DNA of 64,000 bases, from contig NZ_JAKCMI010000037.1 in assembly GCF_021412585.1 (NCBI RefSeq), positions 186,001 to 250,000 of the forward strand. The letters run 5' to 3'. Under the pieces are notes generated by a model. The model did no database searches and was not told where the DNA came from. It saw only the letters and a program-made list of their open reading frames with translations. Source of the stretch: Halomonas alkalisoli. Lineage in GTDB: Bacteria > Pseudomonadota > Gammaproteobacteria > Pseudomonadales > Halomonadaceae. Each line of letters begins with the position of its first letter. Within the stretch, counting starts at the first letter, position 1. The position numbers and the translations under genes were made by a program. This document shows positions 49,356 to 59,335 of this stretch, piece by piece.

Positions 49356-50138
49356 TCAGGAAAATCCTCCAAACATCAGCGCGGTGAGCACGAAATCCAG
49401 GCCGAGCACCGCCAGCGAGGAGTAGACCACCGTTCGTGTGGTCGCCCGCGAGATACCTTCCGAGGTGGGCACCAGATCGTAGCCCTGAAATACCGCGATC
49501 CAGGTGACCACCAGGGCGAAGACAACACTCTTGACCATGCCATTGCCCACGTCGCCGACAAAATCGACGCTGGCCTGCATGTTGCCCCAGTAGGAGCCTT
49601 CGAAGACCCCCAGCCACTCGACACCCACCAGGTACCCACCGTAGATACCGACCACGCTGAAACCGACGGTGAGCAGCGGCAGCGCCACGAAACCGGCCCA
49701 TAGCCTGGGGGCCACTACCCGTCGCAGCGGGTCGACGCCAATCATCTCCATGCTGGTGAGCTGCTCGGTGGCCTTCATCAGGCCGATCTCGGCGGTCAAC
49801 GCCGAGCCGGCCCGGCCGGCAAACAGCAGTGCGGCAACCACGGGAGAGAGTTCACGCAGCAGAGAGAGCGCCACCATCTGCCCCAGCGCCTGTTCGGCGC
49901 CGAAATCGACCAGCAGGGTGTACCCCTGCAGGGCCAGCACCATGCCGATGAAGAGCCCCGAGACCAGCACGATGGCCAGCGACAGCACGCCGACGAAATG
50001 CACCTGCCGCAGCCACAGGTACCAGCCCTCCCGCGATGGCACACCAACGGCCGACTGGGCCAGGAATTGCCCCGCCCGGCCCAGGGCTTCGAGCACTTCG
50101 CAACCGCGACGCCCCAGGCTCACGATTCGCCCGATCAT
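49356..50138 (-). CDS. mlaE: Phospholipid transporter permease MlaE
   Basis: The 260-residue permease has the conserved [31 protein letters not shown] coupling region and about five or six helices. It pairs with MlaF and MlaD in the inner membrane. It overlaps mlaF by 4 bp. Confidence 0.95.
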   Translation of the reverse strand: MIGRIVSLGRRGCEVLEALGRAGQFLAQSAVGVPSREGWYLWLRQVHFVGVLSLAIVLVSGLFIGMVLALQGYTLLVDFGAEQALGQMVALSLLRELSPVVAALLFAGRAGSALTAEIGLMKATEQLTSMEMIGVDPLRRVVAPRLWAGFVALPLLTVGFSVVGIYGGYLVGVEWLGVFEGSYWGNMQASVDFVGDVGNGMVKSVVFALVVTWIAVFQGYDLVPTSEGISRATTRTVVYSSLAVLGLDFVLTALMFGGFS

Positions 50139-50947
50139 GAACGCTTCTCCATGTTGAGGATGTCGCTGAAGAAATCGGTCGCCGGATAGTGGAAGGGCAC
50201 CGGCCCGTCGGGCTCCCCATGGACGAATTGACTGACCCGCGGATCCTCATCCACATCCAGCGAGTCCGGCGTACCGTGGGCCATGACCCGGCCGTCGGAA
50301 ATCACGTAGACATAGTCGGCTATGGACAGTGTTTCCTGGATATCGTGTGACACCACGATGGCCGTCAGTCCCAGCGCATCGTTGAGCCGCTTGATCAGCT
50401 GTACCAGGACGCCCTTGGAAATGGGATCCTGCCCCACGAAGGGCTCATCGTAGAGAATCAGCTCGGGGTCCAGGGCAATCGCTCGGGCCAGGGCAACCCG
50501 GCGGGCCATGCCCCCGGAGAGCTCGGACGGCATCAGGTCGCGCGCGCCGCGCAGCCCGACTGCCTGCAGCTTCATCAGCGCCACGTCACGGATCATCGCC
50601 TCGGGCAGGTCGGTGTGCACCCGGAGGGGAAAGGCCACGTTCTCGAACACGCTGAGATCGGAGAAGAGCGCACCGCTCTGGAACAGCATGCCCATCCGGC
50701 GCCGCAGCCGGAACAGTGCCTTGCGCGACAGGGCATGCACATCCTCGCCGTCGATCCTGACGCGGCCCTCATCGGGAGCGAGCTGTCCGCCGATCAGCTT
50801 GAGCAGGGTCGTCTTGCCCGTGCCGCTGGGACCCAGGATGGCGGTAATCTTGCCCCGCGGGATCTGCAGCTCCACGCCACGGAAGATATCCTTCTCCCCC
50901 CGGGCAAAATGCAGACCCTCCACCACCACGAAGGGGGAATCGGTCAT
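50135..50947 (-). CDS. mlaF: Phospholipid transporter ATP-binding protein MlaF
   Basis: The ATG at 50947 gives 270 residues. Walker A is [11 protein letters not shown], the signature is [15 protein letters not shown] and Walker B is [13 protein letters not shown], with a switch histidine in VVSHD. The C-terminal tail ([20 protein letters not shown]) is the extension by which MlaF contacts the neighbouring subunit and MlaB. It is first in mlaFEDCB. Confidence 0.95.
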   Translation of the reverse strand: MTDSPFVVVEGLHFARGEKDIFRGVELQIPRGKITAILGPSGTGKTTLLKLIGGQLAPDEGRVRIDGEDVHALSRKALFRLRRRMGMLFQSGALFSDLSVFENVAFPLRVHTDLPEAMIRDVALMKLQAVGLRGARDLMPSELSGGMARRVALARAIALDPELILYDEPFVGQDPISKGVLVQLIKRLNDALGLTAIVVSHDIQETLSIADYVYVISDGRVMAHGTPDSLDVDEDPRVSQFVHGEPDGPVPFHYPATDFFSDILNMEKRS

Positions 50948-51024
50948 TGCGGATGTCCATCGAAAAATTATCGAACATCGTATCCTAACCAGGCCGCAGG
51001 GCGCCAGCCCAACCCCGGCCGCAC

Positions 51025-51053
51025 TTGCACACTGGCCCGCCAGCACGTCTAAT
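51025..51053 (+). promoter_or_regulatory. Promoter of the yrbG-kds-lpt operon
   Basis: -35 TTGCAC (51025-51030), 17-nt spacer, -10 TCTAAT (51048-51053), 35 nt before the yrbG-type ATG. It diverges from mlaF. Confidence 0.55.
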
Positions 51054-51088
51054 ATGCGCCTCCTCAACGCCTCGGCCCTGTCCTACTC

Positions 51089-52036
51089 ATGCTGATACCC
51101 CTGCTCATGGTCATCGCCGGACTCATCGCCCTGGTCTGGAGTGCCGATCGTTTCGTCGGCGCGGCCGCGGCCACCGCCCGCGGCACCGGCCTGAGCACCC
51201 TGCTGATCGGCATGACCGTGGTGGCACTGGGCACCTCCGCCCCGGAAATGGTCGTGGCGGTATTCGCCGCCCTGGACGGCATTCCCGACCTGGCCACCGG
51301 CAACGCCCTGGGCTCGAATATCGCCAATATCGGCCTCGTACTCGGCGTCACGGCACTGGTACGACCGATCCCCGTGCCCTTCTCGCTGGTGCGGCGCGAA
51401 CTGCCGCTGCTGCTGGGTGCCACCGGCATGGCCGGATATGCCCTGGCCAACGGCATCCTCGGACGCTTCGATGCACTCTTCCTCGCCCTGCTGCTGATCT
51501 TCAGCCTGTGGTGGCTGGTGCGCGCCGATACACCGGACGCCGTCCCGGTGGGAGAGATACCCGATCTGCCACTGCCGCGGGCACTCTGCTGGCTGGCCGG
51601 CACCCTGCTGCTGCTGATGCTCAGCTCCCGCATACTGGTCTGGGGTGCCAGCGAGCTGGCCCAGGGCATGGGCGTCAGCGACCTGATCATCGGCCTCACC
51701 GTCGTGGCCATCGGCACCAGCCTTCCGGAGCTTGCCGCCTGCGTGGCCAGCGCCCTCAAGGGGCACCATGAGCTGGCGATCGGCAATGTCATCGGCTCGA
51801 ACCTGTTCAACCTGCTGGCAGTGCTGCCCATTCCCGCCCTGCTCGCACCCGGACCAATCGATGCGGCAGCGGCCAGCCGCGACTATCCCGTCATGCTGCT
51901 GCTGACCCTGGCCATGGCCATGCTGCTGCTGTGGCAGCGCCAGGGCCGCCTCACACGACTGCCGGCCGGCCTGCTGCTGGCGGCTTATCTCGGCTACCTG
52001 GGCTGGCTGGCGCTTGCCGGCAACGGCAGCCCTTGA
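51089..52036 (+). CDS. yrbG: Na+/Ca2+ exchanger family protein YrbG
   Basis: The 315-residue protein has ten helices with the two inverted CaCA repeats: GTSAPEMVVAVFAA...GNALGSNIANI in the first half and GTSLPELAACVASA...GNVIGSNLFNLL in the second, which form the ion site. Substrate cannot be read from sequence; sodium/calcium exchange is the family function. The position before kdsD matches E. coli. Confidence 0.93.
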   Translation: MLIPLLMVIAGLIALVWSADRFVGAAAATARGTGLSTLLIGMTVVALGTSAPEMVVAVFAALDGIPDLATGNALGSNIANIGLVLGVTALVRPIPVPFSLVRRELPLLLGATGMAGYALANGILGRFDALFLALLLIFSLWWLVRADTPDAVPVGEIPDLPLPRALCWLAGTLLLLMLSSRILVWGASELAQGMGVSDLIIGLTVVAIGTSLPELAACVASALKGHHELAIGNVIGSNLFNLLAVLPIPALLAPGPIDAAAASRDYPVMLLLTLAMAMLLLWQRQGRLTRLPAGLLLAAYLGYLGWLALAGNGSP

Positions 52037-52068
52037 GTGAAACGCCACAACGGGCAACAATCATCGCC

Positions 52069-53082
52069 ATGACCATCGACACCTCTTCACCCCAGCCTGT
52101 CGACCCAGCCAACGGTGCATCGCCACTGCGGGACAGTGCGCGCCGCACCCTGGAGGTCGAACAGCAGGCCATCGCCGCGCTTGCCGACCGCCTGGACAGC
52201 CAGTTCGATCGCGCCTGCGAACTGATGCTCGCCTGCCAGGGGCGGGTGGTCGTCACCGGCATGGGGAAATCCGGCCATATTGCCGGCAAGATCGCGGCGA
52301 CCCTGGCCAGCACCGGCACGCCCGCCTTCTTCGTCCACCCCGGCGAGGCCAGCCATGGCGATCTCGGCATGATCACCCCCGGAGACGTGGTGCTGGCCCT
52401 CTCCAACTCCGGCGAAACCGGCGAGGTCACCGCGATCCTGCCGCTGCTCAAGCGCCTGGGCACACCGCTGATCAGCATGACGGGGCGCCCCGATTCGACG
52501 CTGGCGCGCCACGCCGACGCCCACCTGGATGCCGGCGTCGCCCGGGAGGCCTGTCCGCTTGACCTGGCCCCCACCGCCTCGACCACGGCGGCACTCGCCC
52601 TGGGAGATGCCCTGGCCGTGGCCCTGCTGGAAGCCCGGGGCTTCACCGCCGAGGACTTCGCCCGCTCCCACCCTGGCGGCAGCCTGGGCAAGCGACTCCT
52701 GCTGCGGGTCGCCGATCTCATGCATCAGGGGGCGCGGCTGCCGAGCGTACCGCTGGGCAGCCCGCTGCGGGACGCCCTGCTGGAGATATCCCGACAGGGG
52801 CTCGGCTTCACCTGCGTGGTCGATAAGCAGAATCACCTGATCGGCGTCTACACCGATGGCGACCTGCGCCGCACCCTGGACCAGCACAACGACCTGAGCC
52901 AACTGACGGTCGATGACGTGATGACCCGTCCCGGCAAGCGCATCGCCCCCGACCTGCTGGCCGCCGAGGCAGTTCGCGTCATGGAGGACAACCTGATCAC
53001 GGCCCTGGCCGTGGTCGACGACGAGGGGCACCCGGTCGGCGCCCTGCACATGCACGATCTGCTGCGCAGCGGCGTGATCTGA
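52069..53082 (+). CDS. kdsD: D-arabinose-5-phosphate isomerase
   Basis: The ATG at 52069 gives 337 residues: an SIS domain (VVVTGMGKSGHIAGKIAATLASTG, then LALSNSGETGEV) followed by two CBS domains (about 215-337). It interconverts ribulose-5-phosphate and arabinose-5-phosphate, the first step to Kdo. The ribosome site is poor, so coupling with yrbG (32 nt upstream) is likely. Confidence 0.94.
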   Translation: MTIDTSSPQPVDPANGASPLRDSARRTLEVEQQAIAALADRLDSQFDRACELMLACQGRVVVTGMGKSGHIAGKIAATLASTGTPAFFVHPGEASHGDLGMITPGDVVLALSNSGETGEVTAILPLLKRLGTPLISMTGRPDSTLARHADAHLDAGVAREACPLDLAPTASTTAALALGDALAVALLEARGFTAEDFARSHPGGSLGKRLLLRVADLMHQGARLPSVPLGSPLRDALLEISRQGLGFTCVVDKQNHLIGVYTDGDLRRTLDQHNDLSQLTVDDVMTRPGKRIAPDLLAAEAVRVMEDNLITALAVVDDEGHPVGALHMHDLLRSGVI

Positions 53083-53091
53083 CGACCCATC

Positions 53092-53128
53092 GAACCTCTG
53101 ATTTTTTGAACCTCTGACCTTTTGAACC
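53092..53128 (+). repeat. 16-bp tandem repeat in the kdsD-kdsC spacer
   Basis: GAACCTCTGA recurs at 53092 and 53108 with T-rich spacers, and GAACC starts again at 53124, giving an exact 16-bp period. The third copy runs into the kdsC ribosome site. Confidence 0.6.
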
Positions 53129-53142
53129 ATTAAGGAGAGCCC

Positions 53143-53700
53143 ATGGCTCTGGCAACCCCGATCAACGACCCCCGCCTCCTCGACCGTCTGCGCCAGATCC
53201 GTCTACTGGCCCTCGATGTCGATGGGGTACTGACCGACGGTCGCCTCTATTTCCAGGCCGACGGCGTGGAGATCAAGGCATTCCACACCCAGGACGGACT
53301 GGGCATCAAGCTGCTGCGCCGCGCCGGCATCCAGGTCGCCCTGTTGACGGGCCGTGACTCTCCCATGGTCAGCCATCGCGCCGCGTCACTGGGCATCGAC
53401 CACGTCTTCCAGGGCTGCCAGGACAAGCTGGCCACCCTGCGCGAGCTCTGCCGGCGCAAGGACCTCTCCCTGGAGCAGGTCGCCTACTGCGGCGACGACC
53501 TCCCCGACCTGGCCGCCATCCAGCGTGCCGGCATCGGCATCACGGTGCCCGGGGCCCCGCCCTATATCCACTCCCTGGCCGACTGGATCACCACGCGCAG
53601 CGGTGGCCACGGGGCCGTTCGCGAGATCTGCGATACCTTGCTCGAAGCCCAGGGTCACCGGGACGCACTGGTCGACACCTACCTTCACGTCCAGCACTGA
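53143..53700 (+). CDS. kdsC: 3-deoxy-D-manno-octulosonate 8-phosphate phosphatase
   Basis: The 185-residue HAD phosphatase has the nucleophile motif LALDVDGVLTDG, then AFHTQDGLGIKLL, LLTGRDSP and AYCGDDLPDLAAI. It is the cap-less C0 type that forms tetramers. It removes phosphate from Kdo-8-P. AAGGAG lies 6 nt before the ATG. Confidence 0.96.
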   Translation: MALATPINDPRLLDRLRQIRLLALDVDGVLTDGRLYFQADGVEIKAFHTQDGLGIKLLRRAGIQVALLTGRDSPMVSHRAASLGIDHVFQGCQDKLATLRELCRRKDLSLEQVAYCGDDLPDLAAIQRAGIGITVPGAPPYIHSLADWITTRSGGHGAVREICDTLLEAQGHRDALVDTYLHVQH

Positions 53701-53704
53701 CCGC

Positions 53705-54328
53705 ATGCTACCCAAGCGCCTGCCCCGCCCCTCGTTTCGACTGTGGCTTCTGCTGATCCTGATTGGCCTGGGAGCACTGCTGGCGTGGCTGGCCCCCTGG
53801 CAGACCCCCTCCCCCGGCCCGGTGCCCACCGATGAGGCCGGGGAGCCGGACTACTACCTCGAAGAGGCCAGACTGACGCGGTTCGACGCCCAGGGGCGGG
53901 CCCACCAGCGCCTGGACAGCCCGCGCCTGGTGCATACCCCCCATGATGATGTCACCCGGGCAGTAACCCCGGTCGCCCACTTGATCGATCGAGAGGGGCG
54001 GCTCTGGATCGCCAACGGCGACGAGGGGCGGCTCGGCCCCGGGGGCAATCCACTGACGCTGACCGGCAACGCCCGCCTGTTCGCCCCGGAGGAGCGCTGG
54101 CAGCTCGATACCGACATCCTGCACTTCGATGCCGATGTCGGGCACGCCTGGAGCGACACCCCGGCACTGCTCCAGCAGCCGCCCCAACACATGCGCGGCG
54201 ATCGCTTCGATGCCTGGATCCATGACAACCGGTCACGATTGACCGACAATGTTCGCGGCCACCACCCCCCGGTAGGCGCCCAGCGGGGCCAGGCCGACGC
54301 CGTCAACCCAGAGGATGTCACGCCATGA
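53705..54328 (+). CDS. lptC: LPS export protein LptC
   Basis: The ATG at 53705, 4 nt after the kdsC stop, gives 207 residues: one N-terminal helix (about 11-29) and a periplasmic beta-jellyroll with EPDYYLEEARLTRFDAQG and the repeating pattern of the OstA-like fold. It receives LPS from LptB2FG and passes it to LptA. It overlaps lptA by 4 bp. Confidence 0.9.
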   Translation: MLPKRLPRPSFRLWLLLILIGLGALLAWLAPWQTPSPGPVPTDEAGEPDYYLEEARLTRFDAQGRAHQRLDSPRLVHTPHDDVTRAVTPVAHLIDREGRLWIANGDEGRLGPGGNPLTLTGNARLFAPEERWQLDTDILHFDADVGHAWSDTPALLQQPPQHMRGDRFDAWIHDNRSRLTDNVRGHHPPVGAQRGQADAVNPEDVTP

Positions 54329-54852
54329 AGCGATACAAGTTCCCGACCGCCCGAATGCTGCTCACCCTGGCGCTGGTTGGCATGGCATGGGCAGGCGGTG
54401 CCGCCGTGGCCCAGCAGCGCGACGCCGATCAGCCCATCGAAGTCGAGGCCGACCAGCTCGACCTCGACGACACCGCCGGCACCGCCGTCTATACCGGCGA
54501 CGTGGACATTCGCCAGGGCACCATGCGACTGACCGGCAACCGGGTGGAGATCCGCCGCAACCAGGCCGGTGAGCTGACCCGCGCCACCGCCACCGGCGAA
54601 CGCGCCTATATCGAACAGCAGCCCGATCCCGACGAACCCGTGGTGCGTGGCTGGGGACGTACCATCGTCTACCATGTCGCCGAGCGACGGGTAGAGCTGA
54701 TCGACCAGGCCGAGCTGCATCAGCGGGGCGACACCTTCGATGGCGGCTATCTCGAATACTTCCTCGATCGCCGCGTGGTTCAGGCGCGTGCCGAGAGCGA
54801 AGGGGTCGAAGGTCGCCAGCGGATTCGCATGACCCTGCAACCGGAGCGCTGA
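54325..54852 (+). CDS. lptA: LPS transport periplasmic protein LptA
   Basis: The 175-residue protein has a signal peptide (cleaved about residue 30, after AAVAQ) and the OstA domain: [40 protein letters not shown]. LptA polymerises into the periplasmic LPS bridge. The C-terminus is family-typical ([10 protein letters not shown]). Confidence 0.94.
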   Translation: MKRYKFPTARMLLTLALVGMAWAGGAAVAQQRDADQPIEVEADQLDLDDTAGTAVYTGDVDIRQGTMRLTGNRVEIRRNQAGELTRATATGERAYIEQQPDPDEPVVRGWGRTIVYHVAERRVELIDQAELHQRGDTFDGGYLEYFLDRRVVQARAESEGVEGRQRIRMTLQPER

Positions 54853-54859
54853 TGTGCCC

Positions 54860-55585
<726 letters not shown>

Positions 55586-55639
55586 CGAGCCCGAGCCGGG
55601 GCAACACAACCGCTTGTTGTCAATAATTATATGGTCATG

Positions 55640-55673
55640 CGGCATGGAAATTGCGCATGGCATGCTTATTGCA
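55640..55673 (+). promoter_or_regulatory. Tandem sigma-54 -24/-12 elements upstream of rpoN
   Basis: Element 1 is CGGCATGGAAATTGCG (55640-55655) and element 2 is TGGCATGCTTATTGCA (55658-55673). In both, GG and GC are separated by exactly 10 nt, as in the sigma-54 consensus TGGCAC-N5-TTGCA. Element 2 is a near match with TTGCA intact. An ACAAC-N5-GTTGT dyad lies upstream at 55606-55620. The elements could drive autoactivation or, with sigma-54 bound, repress rpoN. Confidence 0.62.
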
Positions 55674-55743
55674 AACAAAGCACTTGCAAGACGACCCGCA
55701 GCGGGCTAGGGTGGTTTTTTTCGGCAGATGAGCCCCTATTCTC

Positions 55744-57162
55744 ATGGCCATGAAAGCATCCTTGCAACTCCGTGTCGGCACCCAGCTGACCATGACGCCC
55801 CAGCTGCAGCAGGCGATCGCGCTGCTGCAGCTCTCGACGCTCGATCTGCGTCAGGAGATCCAGCAGGCGCTGGAAGCCAACCCCATGCTGGAGCTCGACG
55901 ACGGCTTCGGCGAGCAGACCGCCGAAGAGGCCCAAGACGACGACTGGGCCAGCGAAATTCCCTCCGAACTTTCCACCGACAGCGACTGGTCGGACACCTA
56001 CCCCGACCATGGCGCCAGCTCGGGCAGCGGCGAAGGACCCGACTTCGAGCGCCAGGCCGCCGGCCAGAGCCTGGCCAGCCACCTGATCTGGCAGCTGGCG
56101 ATGACCGACCTGAGCGAGCGCCAGCGCCAGATCGCCGAGAGCCTGATCGATGCCGTGGACGGCACCGGCTACCTGGCGCAGCCGCTGGAAGAGATTCGCG
56201 ACGGGCTGCGCCAGCAGGGCCTGGAAGGCCTGCCGACCCGGGAGGTCGAGCAGGTGCTGCTGCGCCTGCAGCAGTTCGAGCCCACTGGCGTCTTCGCCCG
56301 GGACCTGCGTGAATGCCTGATGCTGCAGCTCGCGGCACTACCCGACGACACCCCGCTGCTCCCCCAGGCCAGGCGCCTCGTGCGCCAGTTCCTCGAGGCC
56401 CTGGCCAGCGACGATCGCCGACTGCTCAAGCGCCGCCTGGGCCTGGACGATGAGGCCCTGGAGGAGGTGATCGGCCTGATTCGCTCGCTGGACCCGCGCC
56501 CGGGCAGCGAGTTCGCCGAGGTGGGTGGCAATTACATCACCCCCGACCTGCTCGCTCGCCATGACGAGCGCGGCTGGCGCGTCGAGCTCAACGCCGACGC
56601 CCTGCCCAGGCTACGCATCCAGCCCGACTACGTGGCCCTGGTACGCCGCGCCGACAAGAGCCAGGACAACCAGTTTCTCAAGGATCACCTCCAGGAGGCG
56701 CGCTGGCTGATGAAGAGCCTGGCCAGCCGTAACGACACCCTGCTGCGGGTCGGCCGCGAGATCATGGCCCGCCAGCTCGACTTTCTCGAGCAGGGGGAGG
56801 AGGCCATGCGGCCACTGATCCTGGCCGATATCGCCCAGGCCGTGGACATGCACGAATCGACCATCTCCCGTGTGACGACCCAGAAATTCATTCACACGCC
56901 ACGCGGCGTGTTCGAACTCAAGTTCTTCTTCTCCAGCCATGTCGGCGGCGGAGAAGGCGAAGGCGACGCCTATTCCAGCACCGCGATTCGTGCCCGGATC
57001 CGCAAGCTGGTACAGGACGAGCCGCCCCGCAAGCCGCTGTCGGACAGTCGCCTGGTCGATCTGCTGGCCGAGGACGGCATCCGCGTTGCGCGGCGAACCG
57101 TCGCCAAGTACCGGGAAGCGTTGGGCATAGCCTCTTCCAGCGAGCGCAAGCGCTTTCGCTGA
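55744..57162 (+). CDS. rpoN: RNA polymerase sigma-54 factor
   Basis: The 472-residue protein has region I (MKASLQLRVGTQLTMTPQLQQ, glutamine-rich, needed for activator response), an acidic region II (about 55-95), and region III with the core-binding part, the HTH (DMHESTISRVTTQKF) and the RpoN box ARRTVAKYRE (449-458). The second ATG (55750) aligns with the E. coli start, so the first two residues may not be real. It leads rpoN-hpf-ptsN-rapZ-ptsO. Confidence 0.96.
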   Translation: MAMKASLQLRVGTQLTMTPQLQQAIALLQLSTLDLRQEIQQALEANPMLELDDGFGEQTAEEAQDDDWASEIPSELSTDSDWSDTYPDHGASSGSGEGPDFERQAAGQSLASHLIWQLAMTDLSERQRQIAESLIDAVDGTGYLAQPLEEIRDGLRQQGLEGLPTREVEQVLLRLQQFEPTGVFARDLRECLMLQLAALPDDTPLLPQARRLVRQFLEALASDDRRLLKRRLGLDDEALEEVIGLIRSLDPRPGSEFAEVGGNYITPDLLARHDERGWRVELNADALPRLRIQPDYVALVRRADKSQDNQFLKDHLQEARWLMKSLASRNDTLLRVGREIMARQLDFLEQGEEAMRPLILADIAQAVDMHESTISRVTTQKFIHTPRGVFELKFFFSSHVGGGEGEGDAYSSTAIRARIRKLVQDEPPRKPLSDSRLVDLLAEDGIRVARRTVAKYREALGIASSSERKRFR

Positions 57163-57168
57163 CCCGAC

Positions 57169-57212
57169 ACCCCTACCTTTGGCCCTTCGCAGGAAACCGG
57201 CAAGGTAGGGGT
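57169..57212 (+). terminator. Stem-loop after rpoN
   Basis: ACCCCTACCTT (57169-57179) and AAGGTAGGGGT (57202-57212) pair perfectly with a 22-nt loop, 6 nt after the rpoN stop. Only a short T-run follows, and the stem ends at the -35 of hpf, so it may partly attenuate rather than stop transcription. Confidence 0.45.
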
Positions 57213-57239
57213 TTGCAGGGCCCTAAAAAGGGTTACAAT
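57212..57239 (+). promoter_or_regulatory. hpf promoter
   Basis: -35 TTTGCA (57212-57217), 16-nt spacer, -10 TACAAT (57234-57239), about 34 nt before the hpf ATG. Confidence 0.5.
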
Positions 57240-57272
57240 CGGGACACCACTCGAAGGACGAAGGAGCCTGTC

Positions 57273-57581
57273 ATGCAAGTCAATATTACCGGCCACCATG
57301 TGGAACTGACCGATGCCCTGCGTGACTACGTCAGCGAAAAACTGACCCGCGTGCAGCGCCACTACGACAACATCACCAACGTCCAGGTCACGCTTTCGGT
57401 AGAGAAGGAGCGTCAACTGGCCGCCTGCACCCTGCATGCCGCCGGCGCAGACCTTCACGCCGAAGCCATGGATCCCGACATGTACGCCGCTATTGACGCA
57501 CTGACCGACAAGCTCGATCGTCAACTGGTCAAACACAAGGAAAAGGCCCAGGCCCGCGCCCAGGGCGCCGGCATTCGCTGA
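57273..57581 (+). CDS. hpf: Short ribosome hibernation promoting factor
   Basis: The ATG at 57273, preceded by AAGGAG, gives 102 residues starting MQVNITGHHVELTDALRDYV, the HPF/YfiA fold. It lacks the C-terminal dimerisation domain of long HPF, so it is the short type that works with RMF to make 100S ribosomes. RMF is not in the window. Confidence 0.95.
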   Translation: MQVNITGHHVELTDALRDYVSEKLTRVQRHYDNITNVQVTLSVEKERQLAACTLHAAGADLHAEAMDPDMYAAIDALTDKLDRQLVKHKEKAQARAQGAGIR

Positions 57582-57586
57582 TTGCC

Positions 57587-58057
57587 ATGACACTGGAAAC
57601 CATCCTGCCCCCGGAGCGCGCCCTGTTCGACGTGCCCGGTGGCAGCAAGAAGCGGGTGCTGGAGTTCTTCAGCACCTTCATCGCCCAGAACACGCCGAGC
57701 CTCGACAGCCAGGAAGTCTTTGCCCGCCTCATCGGCAGGGAGCGCCTGGGCAGCACGGGCATCGGCAATGGCGTGGCCATCCCTCACGCCCGGAGCCCCC
57801 ACTGCCACAGCCCGGTCGCGGCATTCCTGAAGCTGGCAGAACCCATCGATTTCGACGCCATCGACGGCGAGCCGGTCGACCTGGTCTTCGTGCTGCTGGT
57901 GCCGGAAGAAGCCGATGACACGCACCTGGCGCTACTCAGCCAGGTCGCCAGCGTGATGAACGACGTCGACACGCGAGTCGGGCTGCGCAAGAGCACCAGC
58001 CAGCGTGAGCTCCACGAGCGACTCATCGAGGCGATTCGACGACAGACGCCGTCCTGA
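57587..58057 (+). CDS. ptsN: Nitrogen-PTS EIIA component PtsN
   Basis: The 156-residue EIIA-Ntr has its phosphoryl-accepting histidine at H67 in GVAIPHARSP. It takes phosphate from PtsP through PtsO and regulates potassium transport, sigma-E and other targets rather than moving sugar. It is 5 nt after hpf. Confidence 0.95.
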   Translation: MTLETILPPERALFDVPGGSKKRVLEFFSTFIAQNTPSLDSQEVFARLIGRERLGSTGIGNGVAIPHARSPHCHSPVAAFLKLAEPIDFDAIDGEPVDLVFVLLVPEEADDTHLALLSQVASVMNDVDTRVGLRKSTSQRELHERLIEAIRRQTPS

Positions 58058-58097
58058 TACACCCCGGGCCGCCCGGCCAGCCAACCAGGAGACCCGC

Positions 58098-59018
58098 ATG
58101 CAGCTCGTGATCATCAGTGGCCGTTCCGGCTCCGGCAAGTCGATCGCACTGCAGGCGCTCGAAGACCTGGGCTACTACGCCATCGACAACTTCCCGGCAA
58201 TGCTGCTGGGATCGCTGGTGGAGGAACTCCCCAGCGGACCGTCCGGACAATCCTCCATCGCCGTCAGCATCGATGCCCGCAACCTGCCCCACGCCCTGGA
58301 GCGCTTTCCACGCCTGCTCGAGGAGCTTCGCTCGCGGCAGATCGATTGCCAGGTCATCTACCTCACCACGGACGCCCGCATCCTGATCGAGCGTTACTCG
58401 GCCACACGGCGTCGCCATCCGATGACCCGCGGCAGCGACATGACGCTGGGGGAGGCAATCGAGTCGGAAGACGCCACCCTGAGCGACATCCGCAATCTGG
58501 CGGACCTGATCATCGACACCTCACGGCTGTCGGTCCACGACCTGCGCGGCCGCATCACCGACCAGGTCGCCAGCCACCGGCCCGATCAGCTGACCCTTAC
58601 CGTGGAATCCTTCGGCTTCAAGGGGGGCGTGCCGCTGGATGCCGATATCGTCTTTGACGCCCGCTGCCTGCCAAACCCGTACTGGGACCCGCGCCTGCGC
58701 TCCGCCACCGGCCGCGATCCCAGTATCGTCGCCTTTCTTGAGCAGTACCCGCTGGTGGGCGAAATGCTCGACGACATCATCGGCTGGATCGAGCGCTGGC
58801 TCCCCGCCTATCGCAGCAGCCATCGAAGCTACCTCACCGTCGCCATCGGCTGCACCGGCGGACAGCACCGTTCGGTTTACCTGGCCGAGCGGCTGGCACA
58901 CCACCTGGCCCAGCGGCAACCCGACGTTCGCCTGCGCCACCGGGAGCTCGGCATCCATACGCCGATCTCCTCTTCCGCGCCGGCCGCACCGGGAAAACCT
59001 GAATGCAAGGAGCCCTGA
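58098..59018 (+). CDS. rapZ: RNase adapter protein RapZ
   Basis: The ATG at 58098 has AGGAGA upstream and gives 306 residues (E. coli 284; the extra lies in the C-terminal tail). Walker A is GRSGSGKS (8-15). The C-terminal domain shows FGFKGGVPLDADIVFDARCLPNP and IGCTGGQHRSVYLAE. In E. coli RapZ senses GlcN-6-P and guides RNase E to GlmZ. Confidence 0.95.
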   Translation: MQLVIISGRSGSGKSIALQALEDLGYYAIDNFPAMLLGSLVEELPSGPSGQSSIAVSIDARNLPHALERFPRLLEELRSRQIDCQVIYLTTDARILIERYSATRRRHPMTRGSDMTLGEAIESEDATLSDIRNLADLIIDTSRLSVHDLRGRITDQVASHRPDQLTLTVESFGFKGGVPLDADIVFDARCLPNPYWDPRLRSATGRDPSIVAFLEQYPLVGEMLDDIIGWIERWLPAYRSSHRSYLTVAIGCTGGQHRSVYLAERLAHHLAQRQPDVRLRHRELGIHTPISSSAPAAPGKPECKEP

Positions 59019-59020
59019 GC

Positions 59021-59290
59021 GTGGTCAGCCGCAAGCTCGTATTGACCAACAAGCGCGGCCTTCATGCCCGAGCGGCCACCAAGCTGGTCCAGTGCTGCCA
59101 ACCCTTCCAGGCACGCGTCACCGTCAGCCGTGGCGGCCAGGATGCCGACGCCTGCAATATCATGTCGCTGCTGATGCTCGGCGCCCCATGCGGCACCGAG
59201 CTGACGGTGAGCGCCGAGGGCGAGGACGCCGAACAGGTACTCGATGCGCTGGAAACCCTGTTCGATGCCCGCTTCGAGGAGGATGCCTAA
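59021..59290 (+). CDS. ptsO: Nitrogen-PTS phosphocarrier protein NPr
   Basis: The GTG at 59021 is preferred: AAGGAG lies 8 nt before it, and the resulting 89 residues match NPr (90). An in-frame ATG at 59003 inside rapZ is less supported. The phosphorylated histidine is H15 in RGLHARAATK; the second HPr motif is in ACNIMSLLMLGAPCGTEL. It passes phosphate from PtsP to PtsN. Confidence 0.94.
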   Translation: MVSRKLVLTNKRGLHARAATKLVQCCQPFQARVTVSRGGQDADACNIMSLLMLGAPCGTELTVSAEGEDAEQVLDALETLFDARFEEDA

Positions 59291-59335
59291 AGCCCCCCCT
59301 CGCCTGGACGTGACACAGCGCCCCGATAACCCGCC

